Source: Phylloscopus collybita (Eukaryota; Chordata; Aves; Passeriformes; Phylloscopidae). From it: 64,000 nucleotides of DNA. Below the pieces are notes generated by a model. The model made no database searches and was not told the origin of the DNA. It saw only the letters and a list, made by a program, of their open reading frames with translations. The position numbers and the translations under genes are program-made. Location: the NCBI GenBank assembly GCA_027886175.1, contig JAJNNQ010000045.1, positions 1,231,001-1,295,000 on the forward strand, given 5' to 3'. Shown one piece after another: positions 22,916 to 35,075 of the stretch (the first letter of the stretch is position 1; the number at the start of each line of letters is the position of its first letter).

Positions 22916-25729
22916 GTGGCTCATGCTCACAGCCAGCTGCCAACCAACACCTCCAGGCTCTTCTTCCAATCTCCCCCTGAATTATGGAAGTTTCCCTCTG
23001 CTCAGCTGAGGGCATTTAACACCTCACCCTCTTCCTCATCCTTTCTCTCCATGTTTCCCCCCCACATGCAATGAAGAATGGAGATTCTCCTGAGCTCTCC
23101 TTTTGTTCATAGATCTGTATATAATGCCTGCTCATTTGTGAATTTCTCATTAATGAATGGAAATTGTTTCTGTTTCAGGGTTTAATGGTGTAAAACATCC
23201 ATTGCTGGTGCCTTCCTCCCAAAGAATCTCTACAGTTTGTACAGCTCAGTCCCTGCAGAGCCCTGTACAACTTTCCAAGCGCCTACAGCAGTGGCATGTG
23301 CCATCTCAGCTCTGCTCCTGCCTCAGCTGTCAGTCAAAAGGATAAACAACCGGCATGAAAAAATCCTGACCCACCAGCACTAAACCTCTGAATCCTTGTG
23401 AGAATCGTGCTGTCTGCTCAGGCTGCAAGGTTTTGAGGTCAGCAGGCACCACTGCCACTCTGCTGAGCTCTGCAAACCACTCTGACCCAAAACTGCCAGG
23501 GCAGGATGACCCAGATTCTGAAATAATTAATAACATCTTCCCTGCCCATAATGTGTGACTGCTCTTGTCTGTTCACATCCTGGGCACAGACTGGCTGTGT
23601 TCTGGTACAGGCAGACACACTCCACATGGCTCACACTTCTCCAAGCCTGACTCATGTTGTACATACACACTTTACTTTTGTTTTTCAATCACAAGGGAAT
23701 TTATTTCCCTGACATCCCTTGGCAGCATATGGTGCTACCAGACAGAGCAGGGATCTGCACAGAACTGCAGCGGCTGTGTCGCTTTCCTCCACGTGCTAAT
23801 GATATGAAAAAAAAAAAAAAAAACAAAACCCAAAAAACAAACCCAGGCTGGTAACATCATTGCTGTGATTCCCAGACAGTGCTAAAACACGGCCACAACA
23901 AGCCCAATCCAACAGAACATGTGCACACGTGGCACAGGAGAGGGAATAAGTGATTGTGGCACGGCCTCAAACATCCCCACAACATCTGGAAGCGCTCTTC
24001 CCCAGCCTGCCTCTTTATCAGACAGATGGCTGCAGAGCCCTAAGCCCACGGGCCTCTCCAAAGGTTCAAGGCCAAGAGGATAAAGTGCTACATCACAGCA
24101 GTTTTCCATGATGTCAGTCCTTCTGAAGCTCTCTGTTCTCCCCCACTCGGTGTCTGTGCCCGGCTGACAGGAACCGGCGGCGCCGCGATTCCACAAACGG
24201 GATGGAGGATTCCATCCCCCACAAAGCAACTGCCACGTCCAGGGGCAGAAATGTCAGCCCAAGAGCAGACTGGGCTTGTTCCAGGACACCCCAGGTCTGC
24301 AAGAGGAGCCAGGCCTGGGTCAGGCTCAGTTCTGAGCTCCTGACGCTGGGTTACAGGATGCTCTGGTGCTTTGGCTTTGGCAGAGAAGCCAGCCTAAGGA
24401 ATTCCCCTGAACCCCCCGTGCTCCTACCCCTCATCTGCCTTCCCCATCCCCACAGCTGACAGCAAGCCAGCAGCTCTGCTACACCGAAGTTTGCTCTATT
24501 AAACAAACAGAGAGCACAAGGAGCCCTTGCTCTGCCTTGGAACAGCTCTCCTCTCCTCCGTGGCAATACAGAATAAACTGCCCAGCCCACAGGAGCCCTT
24601 CCACTTCTCAGGTGAGTGTGGCACCTCAGAAATCAACCTCACCAGCCTCAGGCTGGAACCAAACAGAGGCAGAGAGATGGAACCGCTTCCAGTAGTAACC
24701 AAAAATACCCTTTTGTCTACCCCAAGCACACACATCCAAGGTCCAGAAGCAGCAACAACAAAGGAAAACAAGCAACCAAGCAGTTGCCTAAGCCTTGTTT
24801 TCACTAATCAACACTGTTGTTATCCTCATCAATAGCTACTTGAAATCTCAGCAGAAATTGCATTATGAGCCACACAAACATTGCTGATTTCAAGCTGTTT
24901 GCAGTTACTTGCCATAGTTGCAAAGCCTTTTTGAATAATTTTAAACTAAGCTCCGGCTCCTGGGTTTAGCACCACAAAGTATTTCTTAAAAAAGTAAAGT
25001 AGAATGACCCACTTAAATTCTCAAAAGGTAATGGTAAACAATTACTGATGTGATGTATCTAAAATATCTCTTGTGTTCTATTATTTAAATAAAGTGAAAG
25101 GTGTATTTGCTGCTGCTGCATTCAGACTCAAACTGCTTCTTTCAAAGTGCTTGCAATGTAATTATCTGCATACACTAATGACAGAGAAATGTGCAAGAAA
25201 GGAAAAGCTGGAAAGAAAAATCAGTATTTTTACTGAGTCTAGGCACTTGTCTCTTGGGGTATGAAGGGGAAAGAGTGCAATGGTTCTCCGTGGTGCAGCA
25301 GGGAGATTTCTGAGCAAACACAGAGGAAATTCTACTACACAAATATACCAATACATGTCTGAGCTGGCTGAGTTTGCTGAGGGGAGGATGAGCCAGTGCA
25401 GAGCTGCACCTCAGAGCCACCCTGAGCTGGGGACAGAACTGCACATCCCCTCCAGGAGCCACACTGCTGAACCAGCCTAAAGAGCTGCCGGCAGCACAGG
25501 AAACTCCCAGCAGGGACTTGCAGCTCTCCACCAAATTCAATTAGCTTAGCAGAGTGTTTGTGCTCTGTGCAGAGGGCTCCAAGGGACACTCAGCAACTCA
25601 GCAGTGCCCACTGTGCCGTGTGCTTGCCCTCAGGTTTCCCCACCCACGTCTTCCCTGTGCAAAAAACACTCAAACCAAGGCTCCATCGTGCTTTCAGAAG
25701 ACAGCAACTACTTACATGCACAAATGAGA
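22916..25729. other. Non-coding stretch, no gene recognised
   Basis: Unique sequence. A 17-base A run lies at 23807-23823, followed by an A/C-rich tail, but with no retroposon body visible upstream. Short frames on both strands have no domain. A CpG-containing patch lies near 24175-24190. Confidence 0.5.
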
Positions 25730-25880
25730 GAGGCATTAATTAAAACGTTGAGTTTTATTTGCATAATTAGCGCCAAAAATATTTTTATGGGTTAATTAGA
25801 CTTCATGCAAATTGGATTGAGGAGATTTAATTTGGGGTTTGATAACCTGACTATTATAGTTCTGCGGTGGCAAATCTGCT
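25730..25880. promoter_or_regulatory. Enhancer-like block with paired octamer sites
   Basis: Contains the POU octamer ATTTGCAT at 25757-25764 and its inverse ATGCAAAT at 25805-25812, 40 bases apart, with homeodomain cores 'cattaattaa' (25735 region), 'cataattagc' (25762 region) and 'ggttaattaga' (25790 region) around them. POU and homeodomain factors bind such sites, and clusters of them are common in vertebrate developmental enhancers. Function is inferred from motif density only. Confidence 0.35.
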
Positions 25881-28689
25881 TGGAGCTACACGCTGCTCTA
25901 AAGCTACGTCCTCCCTTTCAGACTGGTTCAGTTTTTACTCCTGGCAGCCCCAAATGATGTATTTTTCCTTTCCCTTTACCAGCCCTGAGGTAGGCTGACC
26001 CTGGTTGGATGCCAGGTGCCCACTAAAGCATCTCTCCCCTCCTCAGCTGGACAGGGAGAAGAAAATAGAATGAAAGGCTCAGGCTCGAGACAAAGACAGG
26101 GAGAGATCAGTCACCAAGTGGAAATATTCAGACAAGCAGGAGCTGCTCATGGCAAAAGGAATTTCTGCACTTTACAGACATCCAGTATTTGGGCACAGAA
26201 TACAGAAATTAAAATCTGCTCAGCTTCTCTGTGCCTGAAGGTGCAGTACAAAGTAATAACCAGCCCAGCACCCCCCAAAGATTTCATGATGCTCTTCCAT
26301 GAGCCCAGGTTTGTGGCTAACAATAATCACAGAGCTGGGGAAGCCTTGTTTGGATCTGTACAGTGAGAAATTCTCTGCATGGCCTAACGTACAGCAGCGC
26401 TGTGAGAATTCATTATGAGACCTGGGAGAGCAGATTCATTTCCACTGAAAATACACAACTTCACTGTGTGCCGTGGAAGACAATCCTAATTATGGAGAAA
26501 GCCCTGCTTTAGTGTCTGTGGAACAGCCAGACCAAGTCCCTAAAAACACAGCAAGCAGGGAGGCAGGCAGTGGCAGCCCAGTCCATCCCAGGGCTCCCCA
26601 CAGGGCTCTGCCTCAGACACTCACCCAGCAGCCCAAGGAAACCTCCAGTTCTGGAAGAACTGTTTGCCAAAGGGGATTCTTCTGTGTTATTACACACTGG
26701 AGGGTTTGAATTAACCTGTACAGGGGCTCACTGTGGAAGAATTCCCTGCTTGCTCTGTGAACCAGCCACAGAGGCTGTGATACGTTCAGAGAAACAAGGT
26801 CAAAACTATCCAGCCAAAAAAAAAAAAAATAAAAAAGGTTCAGTAAAACCCTCTGAAATGAAGAATATTCATATTGCTGCCAAAATGACCCCGCCCCCCA
26901 GCCCCAGTGTAGGTCTATTCTATTAATTTTTTTCGTTGGAACTGATGAATTTTATTATCCATTATAGATCAGCAGATGGTACCACAGTTACCCTGAGTGT
27001 CTCCAGATTTCCAGGCTGCAGGTTTAATAGCTGTCAGCAGTGCTAAGATGAGCCTTAAGTCTTTCAAGCCCTGAATGGTATCATGGACATAAATGAGTTT
27101 AATGTGCCGAGAAGATGAGGTTTCATACCTGTTCCTTGAACTTGGGGCTATCCTCTGACAAACAACTGTAGTGGTGGAGTGCTTCCCTCCATTGCCCACC
27201 TCTTGTTTCACGTCCCACTGCCGGGAGTCACTTGTCCTTGCCCCGAGAATGTTCACACCTTTCTTCACCTTTGCCCTGTTGGAAACAGCAATTGGGAAAG
27301 GTTTACAAGCCTGGTTCAGGACTGGCAGCTGTGAATGCAGCTCAGGCAAGGGCACCTCAGCAGAGCAGTTTCAAGGTCAGTATCAGATGTACTCATGAGA
27401 GAGTGATACCGTGAATGCAGACCTATGGCAACGTCACGTTTTTTGGACAGGGCTTTTCTAGGTTCTGCCAACAGCAGGCTGGAGTTAGGAGTCAAACTGA
27501 ACCTGTAGGAAAACCTGCACTCAATGTTCTTTTCTCTATTCAGGCAATAATTTTTTCCCAAGAGAAGCTTGTTCCAACACAGAAGACTCTGGAATGTTTG
27601 TCTGTACCAAGACAAAATTGTGCCTCCTCATTGCACAGAGGAATGCTCCACTGGAGGCTTTTTAATAACCCATTTTTATTCCAGATGATGTTTTAGATAC
27701 CAGGTTGTTGCTCCTCTGCCTGCCAATTTCCTCTTTCCCACAGATTCCCATGGAAATTTCTGTTTGAAATCCCCAGCCTGGAGAGAATACAGCTCTGGGT
27801 TAAGACAAGGCTTTGTAACCCAGAGATGTCCTTACAGGCTGCAGATTTCTGCCACCCTCAGTTGCTATGCCCTGTGGAAAAGTTAACTGTGTTTATCTAG
27901 TGATGCTAATAACATCAGCAACAACTGCCTGGAAGGTTAATTACAGAACACTTGCTAATTAAAGAGCATTTGCACAAAGAATTCCCAGCAAAGGTGTTGT
28001 TTGGGTGCAGAATGCTGAATGCTCAGCTCTATCACAGAGCACCAGGAATGGGGAAGAAGAAGAGTTATGCAGCCCTTCCCTGCTGAAGAGTGTGAGGGAC
28101 AAAAGGATGGTGAGTTTGTGAGGAGGAGGATGCCACTGAGGAGCTCCCAGCCCCGGGAGTGCTTTGGCCTCATCCCCAGAGGAAGAAAGGAAAGGGCTGC
28201 CTGGCTCCAGTTCCCATCACAGCCTCTCCAGCAGGGACTGGCTTCACCACAGCACAGAGGAGAAACTTAAAATCAGTTTTCTAAAATATTTGTGCAACAC
28301 AAAATGTTTGTTACTGAGCAGAAATCATCATCTAGCAAGGCACTGGTATTTTCTTGACATTTATGAGGACTTGGCACCTAAGTTTCTTTAAAAACATGGT
28401 CTTTTTGCATCTTCAGCCGATAAAACACTCAAAAGCCGTTGTTAGGAATGACTGAGAGTACCTGTCTTCTTGCAGGTTTTCAACAAAACACAATTAATTT
28501 AAGGTATTGAAAAAGAAAAGGGTGGTTTTTTTTCTTCTCGGTATAAAAGCATAAAGGATTAATTCTCTCATTTGTAACATGAAACACCATGGAGCTTTAC
28601 AGAATCCTGTCTTGCTCTTGTAAAAGTAGCCTGATCAATCTCTTGTGCCTTCAGCTGAATTACACAGAAGCAAAAACAGAAAGGCAGAG
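25881..28689. other. Non-coding stretch, no gene recognised
   Basis: Unique sequence with an A-rich tract near 26817-26836. Overlapping short frames lack domains. No mobile element is recognised. Confidence 0.5.
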
Positions 28690-29660
28690 GAAGAATCAAA
28701 TTAATTCCTGAAGGTTCATTAAAGCTTTAAGTCCCATTAAGTTTTCCAGTATATTACAGTTCCAATAAATGACCAATAAATAAATGTATTTATAAAACAC
28801 TCCTGCCAATCTTGAAGCTGTGTCAATCCAGCAGCATTTCTATGGCAATCTGCATTTTAGGAGATGTTTGCATGTGTTTTAGGACACTGCAATTTAGCAA
28901 CTGGAGAGAGGTAAAAACTCATCGTTTATACTTTGTTCAGCTGCTCCTTGGGACAGGCTCTGAAATGACAAAACACCACTCCAAATGAGGTTCCTGTGTT
29001 TGGATTTTCAACGGAATTACAACTCTGTCAGCAGCTGCAAATTGCTCTTTCCACCATGGAGTTTGACACAGTCAATACCTGGGCTCCTGTTAATTAGGAT
29101 GGACACTGTGGATGGCCAAGCTTAGTGGTCAGATACACTGCCAGAGGACCAGACCACAGCTACAATGCCATTTTGTTAATTAACTACAGGATGGGGCATT
29201 AAGTTGAGTGGTTTTCACATACGCCATTATATAAAGCCCATTAAAAAAAAAATTCCATCCCAGGGTAAAGTAGGTTATGTTTAGTGAGAAAAATCAATGT
29301 TGTGATTGCACTTAGGGCTGGAATTAGGGTATGAGCACCCAGAAGATTGAACTTCCGAAATAAATATGCAGAAGCACAATTTGCAACTCTCCCTCTAAAA
29401 AGGGCATTGAGTTTTACATAACAAGGTCAATGGATGAATCAGAATTAAGTCAGAAAGAACTGAGCCCCACACATTTCCAAGTGCAAGCTGTACACATATG
29501 CTACAAACGTTTTCACTCCAATATTTATTTACTTGCTGTTTGAGTGCTAGCAAGGAAAAGTCTATTTAATTAATTACCAAAGATTTCTTGACCTTGTTGG
29601 ATGCTTGTGATTAAACATTCATTTTTTAAAATCAATAGTGCCAACTTCATACATAAAAAC
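28690..29660. other. AT-rich unique block, possibly conserved
   Basis: Nearly frame-free, AT-rich and repeat-free for about 1 kb, with several TTAATTAA or TTAATTA cores (for example near 29178 and 29570). The composition resembles conserved non-coding DNA near developmental genes. This is a suggestion only. Confidence 0.25.
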
Positions 29661-31871
29661 TTGTAAGTTATACTACCTCAATAAACCCCAAGACCGAGGA
29701 CCTGGAGGCCAAACGACTTGACAGTCTCCTGTATTTACCCACCCAACCCCACAGTATTTATAAATTTACTGTGTTTATCTAAGGTTGGCAGGGAGGGTGC
29801 CAATAAATGGGGAGGACAAACAGCTGAAGTACTCCAGGTTTCCTCAGTGTGGGGTTCCCCACTGCAACTGGGCAGTTCTTTGTTGTTTCTCCTTATGCAC
29901 AGGTAGATTGCTGTCCTCACACAGAGGATTTTCTGCACAGCTCCACGATCTGCAAAAGCATCCTCCAGCCACAACCTGGCAGCTTGAACTTCCACCCAAA
30001 GTGGAGCCAAAATCTTCCCTTCCAATCTCCTGGGATTGTCAGGAAATCGCCCAAAACTAAATAAGCACAAACCCTAAGGGCAGCAGTTTATTTGAGGGTG
30101 ATGTCTGTGTGCTGGAAGTTAAGCACAGCTTTTGATCTCCTGACAAAAGCAGAGCTTGAATGGAAAGATGGAACACAGCCCATCCTTGAGAGCAGCACAG
30201 AACAGCTCCAGCCCTCAGTGGGTAAAGGATTCCCTCCCTCTGGATGGGGTTCCAAGCTCTCTGAACACATGGCAGCCAGAACACTGGGAGATTTTCTTGC
30301 TTGAACATCTGAGGTTATTAATTCATAGCACAGGAAATCTCTGCCTCAGCTTTGTCTCAAAATAACTGTCTCTCTTTAAATCTCTCAAATGGAGAATTAA
30401 AAGATTCTGCTGGCATGCAGAGCAAGCAGCATCTCAAAGACATTACAGAGAGTCTCCAGCAGCTTACCTAGGAATCATTACTTAATTTGTGTCAAGACCA
30501 AGTAAAAGCATTTATTTACTCACACAATCACACAGCAAAAGTGCAATTTCCAAGCAAATATTTCATTTTCAACTTGAAGTTTTCAGTTATATATACAAAG
30601 ATTTCCATTTAGCACCTCACCTTCCTAACATGTCAAATCTAGAAATGATGCTTCTAATTAATGCATTCTGATCAACTGCAGATGAAAATCTAATTCTTCC
30701 ATTTCACTATCCTCAAATTACAAGAAATGTCAGCAGTATTTAGATATAATACTGTACAGCTATTAAAGACAGCAACCAAAAGGCAATTGAATCAGCAACA
30801 GCCAGAGCTGAAGATGTGACTTATGATTTAAGGAGCTGAAATTATAGCTTCCTATTTAAATTTAAATTTTAATCTGGCAGAACTGCTATGGCCATGGAAG
30901 GATTCTGCTACCTGCAGCAGTGCTCCAGAGAGGGCAGAGTGCTGAGTGCTCCCAACAGCTCTTCCCATGGATGACTCTGCTGATGTGTGCTCGTGCCAGA
31001 GAGCATCACCCCTCTCATTCCAGAGGAATCCAGGCTCAGCAGGCAGATCCAGGCAGAGCTGCCCAGTCTGGGTGTGCTGTGCAGGGGAAGGAGCTGCAGG
31101 CAGGCTGACAGCACACAGAGCTCAGCCTGGCTCCCCCAGCCTGGCACGCTGAGCTGGCAGCATCCACCAGAGCATGGCTGCAGGGCAGGGAAGCAGCAGT
31201 GCCAGTGCCTGGGAAGGGCAGAGGTGGTGGCTGGAGGGGGGAACAGGCCCTTGGCAGCAGCAGGGAACTCTCACCTGGCCCACACTGCACCAGAAGGGCT
31301 GCACAGCACATGGGTGGGCACACAAGCTGCTCTGAAGCATAAACAGCTCTGTGGGAACTGAAAAAGCACAGGGTTTTCAGAGCCTTGCAAATGAGCTCAC
31401 ACAGACAGAGGTTTGAAACAGAGTTACATTTTAGGCCTTGAAATATTTGGAGCATAGAAAGTTTCTGAGCTGCAAAAAATATAAAACAAGCAGCTCTTGT
31501 GTGCTGCAAGGTGTGTGTGCAGTGTTTAGTGACTGGCTTAAGGGGATGCTTGGAAGCTTTTAGCATCAGCCTGTTGGCTAAAAAACTTTTAAAAGGCCTT
31601 GGAACAAAGAGAACTTTGGCTTCTGTTGTTGTGGTGTGAGTGTTACCATCTTTTACGTCTGCACCGTCACTGAGACTGACAATGGAATAAAAAACTCGTG
31701 GCTGCCCCGTCCCGTTATTGGTGATTAGCTCCAACACAGCTAAACCAACACTAAATTCCTACAACCAGAGAGCTTCACAGTGTCTGGAATAGCTGTCCAG
31801 ACCCTAAGCTGTTTCCTGTTGCTTTCTGTGGGTGATTCCCAGCCCTGGGACAAACTCCAGGCTGTTCCCTG
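29661..31871. other. Non-coding stretch, no gene recognised
   Basis: Unique sequence. A 233-codon minus-strand frame at 31036-31737 is the longest outside repeats. It has no domain and turns Cys/Leu/Pro-rich in its G+C-rich half, so I treat it as chance. No repeats are recognised. Confidence 0.5.
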
Positions 31872-31960
31872 GTGTCCCTGGGACACAGAGCATCTCCGGG
31901 GCATTGCAGAGAGCCCCGGAGCAGCCTGGCTGCAGGGCAGGGAGCGCTGCTCCGAGCAGC
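31872..31960. repeat. Cluster of three perfect palindromes
   Basis: GTGTCCC and GGGACAC around one base (31872-31886); CTCCGGGGC and GCCCCGGAG around ten bases (31894-31921); GCTGCTC and GAGCAGC around one base (31946-31960). All arms are perfect. The segment is G+C-rich and not part of a recognised mobile element. Confidence 0.7.
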
Positions 31961-32061
31961 CTCTCCAGCTGCTCACATCTGCTGCCCAGCAAGGATCCCC
32001 GACACACAGCCAGGGCAGCCCGGGCTCCTGTCGGGGCTGTCCCTGCTGGCTCCAGGCGTGG

Positions 32062-32091
32062 GAGGAGGATGCTCCCAGAGGAGGATGCTCC
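32062..32091. repeat. 14-bp direct repeat
   Basis: gaggaggatgctcc occurs at 32062-32075 and 32078-32091 without mismatch, a short local duplication in G+C-rich sequence. Confidence 0.85.
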
Positions 32092-33103
32092 TGCTCCGCA
32101 GCAAATCCCCGGCTCCTCGCATCTGTCAGGCTGCAGCTTCAGCTGAACAAATGCTGACCCCTTTTGGTCAGTCTTCTCCGGAGCCTCGCTGTTTCCCGGT
32201 GCTCTTTGCTAACCCTCCCTTTAGAAGCCCTTGACTTTTCTGGCTGTAAAGGTCACGCTGAAAGGAATTCCTTGAGTGACTCTCCTGAAGCCCAGGGAAG
32301 CTCTCCCGGTGGCTTGCTGCTGGAGTGCACGTTACACAAAGTCTCAAAACTATTGAGTTCTGCCAGAAAAATTTCAACTTCTTCCTGCCATGATTTACTC
32401 CTCTCCTCCTTTGTTCCCAGAGTACATCAGGAGATTAAAGCCAGCTGCAGGAACCCATAAAACCCAGGCAACAGACTGACCACAGCAATTAAGCAAGATT
32501 TGTTTTATGAAGCAAATATTTTTTCCTTTCATCTTTCTGTATGAAATGAGTTGCTAGATCTCAGTGCAGCTCTGAAGGAACGGGACAAACATCTGCCTGC
32601 AAGACTGCGCTCATTAAAAGCTGAGAAGCCTGGAGTGGAACAGAAGATGACCTGCATAGCTGTATCAGCCTCTCAAAAATGCTCCTTTAATTTGCAAAAC
32701 ACACGGACAGAGTAGGTGTGATCGAGTAGCTGTGGCTCAGCTCAGGGGAACACGGGGATCAGCTCCAGCTTCCTGCTGGGCTCCACACAGCATCCCTGTC
32801 TGATCCATCCCCCTCCAGCAAGCAGATGGCCACCAGTGCTCTCTGTGGCCACCTCTTTCCCAATGAGAAAATGAGAAATGAGAAATTTTCATGTACAAGC
32901 CACAAGCCCATGTAAGCAGGAAAAGAGAGAGCCCTCTCTCAACTGCAGACTTTAGGTACTAAAAGGATGAGGTAACAGATCACTGCTAACAGCAGCATTT
33001 CAGGTTTGCTCCCCAACTCAGAAGCTGCTCCAAAGGGCCATCCATGCAAGAATCATTAGTAAAAGCAAAGACCTTGCTGCTCAGAGCATCCTCTCTCCTT
33101 CAG
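32092..33103. other. Non-coding stretch
   Basis: Unique sequence, nothing recognised. Confidence 0.5.
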
Positions 33104-33204
33104 GCATTTCTCTCTCATGGTGTATCCAGAAAGAGCCTTCAGGAAACCACTTTTGTAGAAAAAGAGAAAACAGCCTTTAAAATGTCAGAACAGCTAAACT
33201 CTAG
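33104..33204 (+). other. Weak candidate 101-bp exon
   Basis: Preceded by 'ctctctccttcag' and followed by 'gtacgc', so both borders fit splice consensus. One forward frame is open throughout and continues the frame that begins upstream at 33044, giving a Lys/Glu/Ser-rich stretch with no known domain. Such pairs of sites occur often by chance, and no neighbouring exon supports it. Confidence 0.15.
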
Positions 33205-34858
33205 GTACGCAGCTCCTGCTCTTTGCTCCTTACAATTTCCCTTTCACTTCCAATAGACCACAATGTTGGTCTATTTGAAATGACTCTGGAAAAAAATAAC
33301 ATGTCAAAACAAAACAAATGGAAATATTTCACTTTGAAAATGCAGTAATAAAATCCTTTAAGAATCTCCAAACCAGAATGCTTAAGCTCCTTGAATACAG
33401 GGAGCAGCTGAGGCAGATTTCGGTATTTCTGAAACCTCCTCGGTCTAAATTGGACTAAATTCAGCTCCCCCAAACTGCCTATTTTGGTGACTTCCACGTC
33501 CATCAAAATTATACAAATTCTCCCCATTGCCAGTGAGGAGTCCTGGGATGTAAAATAGCTCAAGGGCTCATCTTCTTTAGTGTTTCTTACATAACTGAAA
33601 TCCCCTGAGACCCTTGGAAAATCAGCTGTCTTCTATTTCAATAGGAATAGGTGCTTCATGTCCCTTAGGAAGCTTTGAAGAGCTCAGCTGCAAGGCACGA
33701 GGTGGATGCTGCCAGCTGTATTTTAGACTTTTTTTTCCAAACAAGAAATCCAATGTATTTTGGGATGTTCCAGGGACAGAGTTCTTTGCTTCGGGCTGAT
33801 ATCTGTGCTTAACTCTTCGTTAACATTATCAGTCCTCTTGAGGAGTCAGGTATCCCAGAACTGAATTTCAAAAGAAATGCAAAAAGAGGTGCTTTCTGTG
33901 AAGTTTGGATAACCCTACTCAACAGTCAGGCACTGAACCTCCTAACAGATCTCATGGCAAACCTGCTTTCTCCAGCCCTGAATTTTAATGGCACTAGTTA
34001 AGGGGTTAGGAAAGGCAGAGGGGAGGAAATCAAAAAAAAAAAAATAATCTGTAAATAAAAGCAGGATGGAACTACTCAACACAGAGAATCTGGATTTGTC
34101 TTCCAAGCTGCGAGGAAACCCAATCTGAATTTACAACCTGCTAACATCCTGCCTCCAGCAGAGAGAAACACTGCAAACTCCTGACGTTCCCGGCAGCTGT
34201 CACTGAGCTGCTGCTGCATTTAACTCAGCTCCTCCTGCTCCCAGAGAAACCTGCACCCACTGCAGCTCCCAGATCCACTGCCCGGGGCAGCATTCGCACC
34301 TGCAGCAGGCTCAGAACTTCAGGGAGCTCCTGCAATGCTGCCACGAGTTCCCCTTGCCCTCCCTGCCTTGGAAAGTTGCTGTTCTGGGGCCACTTAGGTG
34401 GCAAAACTCCTGATACTGAGCTCAAGTTATCAGAGCAGCAGCAAGGCAGGGAACAAGATGGGCTGAGGTGGGAGAAGGCAAAATCATGCACCAAATAGCT
34501 CCAGTTCAACACACACCTTCCCTTTTCACTCCCCAACCCAGAGCCCCAAGAATTCCTTTGGATGTAGCAGTTGTTGCCAAATCCCACAATTTTACATGAA
34601 GTACAGCAGGGTTCGATATTTATGGATTTTTAAGCCTCAGCTCCCAGAGCCAGTGGCAATGAATCCTCAAAGTTATTAAGAAATGAGGAAGAGGGAAAGC
34701 TGGAAGCAGAAGAATAAGTGTTTTCAAGAACATGAATCCCTTCATTTTCCTTTTTGCAACACCTGAGCCTGGCATCTGAGGACAGAAAACCCCATTCCTG
34801 TTAGGAGGGATGGAGATCCCCTCCTGTCCCAGGTGGCACAGGAAGGTCTCCTTCTCAG
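33205..34858. other. Non-coding stretch
   Basis: Unique sequence with an A run near 34031-34042. Nothing else is recognised. Confidence 0.5.
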
Positions 34859-34909
34859 AATTTACAATGTACATGTCAGCCAGCAGCTTTGCTGATTCTG
34901 TTATCACAG
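34859..34909 (+). other. Weak candidate 51-bp exon
   Basis: Bounded by 'gtctccttctcag' upstream and 'cacag|gtaattt' downstream, both good splice consensus. The length is exactly 17 codons and two forward frames are open. There is no recognised protein similarity. It could be a cassette exon or chance. Confidence 0.18.
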
Positions 34910-34989
34910 GTAATTTGAGACAGGGGGCAAGGCCAGTGTGTTTAGCCCTCTTTTCATTGCCCTCTACTTTTTACTCATGGAATCAGCAA

Positions 34990-35075
34990 AATAAAAACCA
35001 AAACCAAAACCAAAACCAAACCAAACCAAACCAAACCAAACCAAAACAAAAAAACCCAAACAAACAACAAAAAAA
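34990..35075. repeat. (CCAAA/CCAAAA)n simple repeat
   Basis: A run of ccaaaa units passing into ccaaa units, then degenerating into an A-rich tail with 'caaac' variants. There are about ten units in all. It gives a spurious frame of Asn, Gln, Lys, Pro and Thr residues. Confidence 0.92.

Noticed and set aside
23807..23823. Poly-A run that might mark a processed pseudogene
   Set aside because: No spliced-message-like body or target-site duplication was seen next to it.
31036..31737. 233-codon minus-strand frame
   Set aside because: No domain, signal peptide or regular motif; composition changes abruptly with local G+C content; no splice or promoter support.
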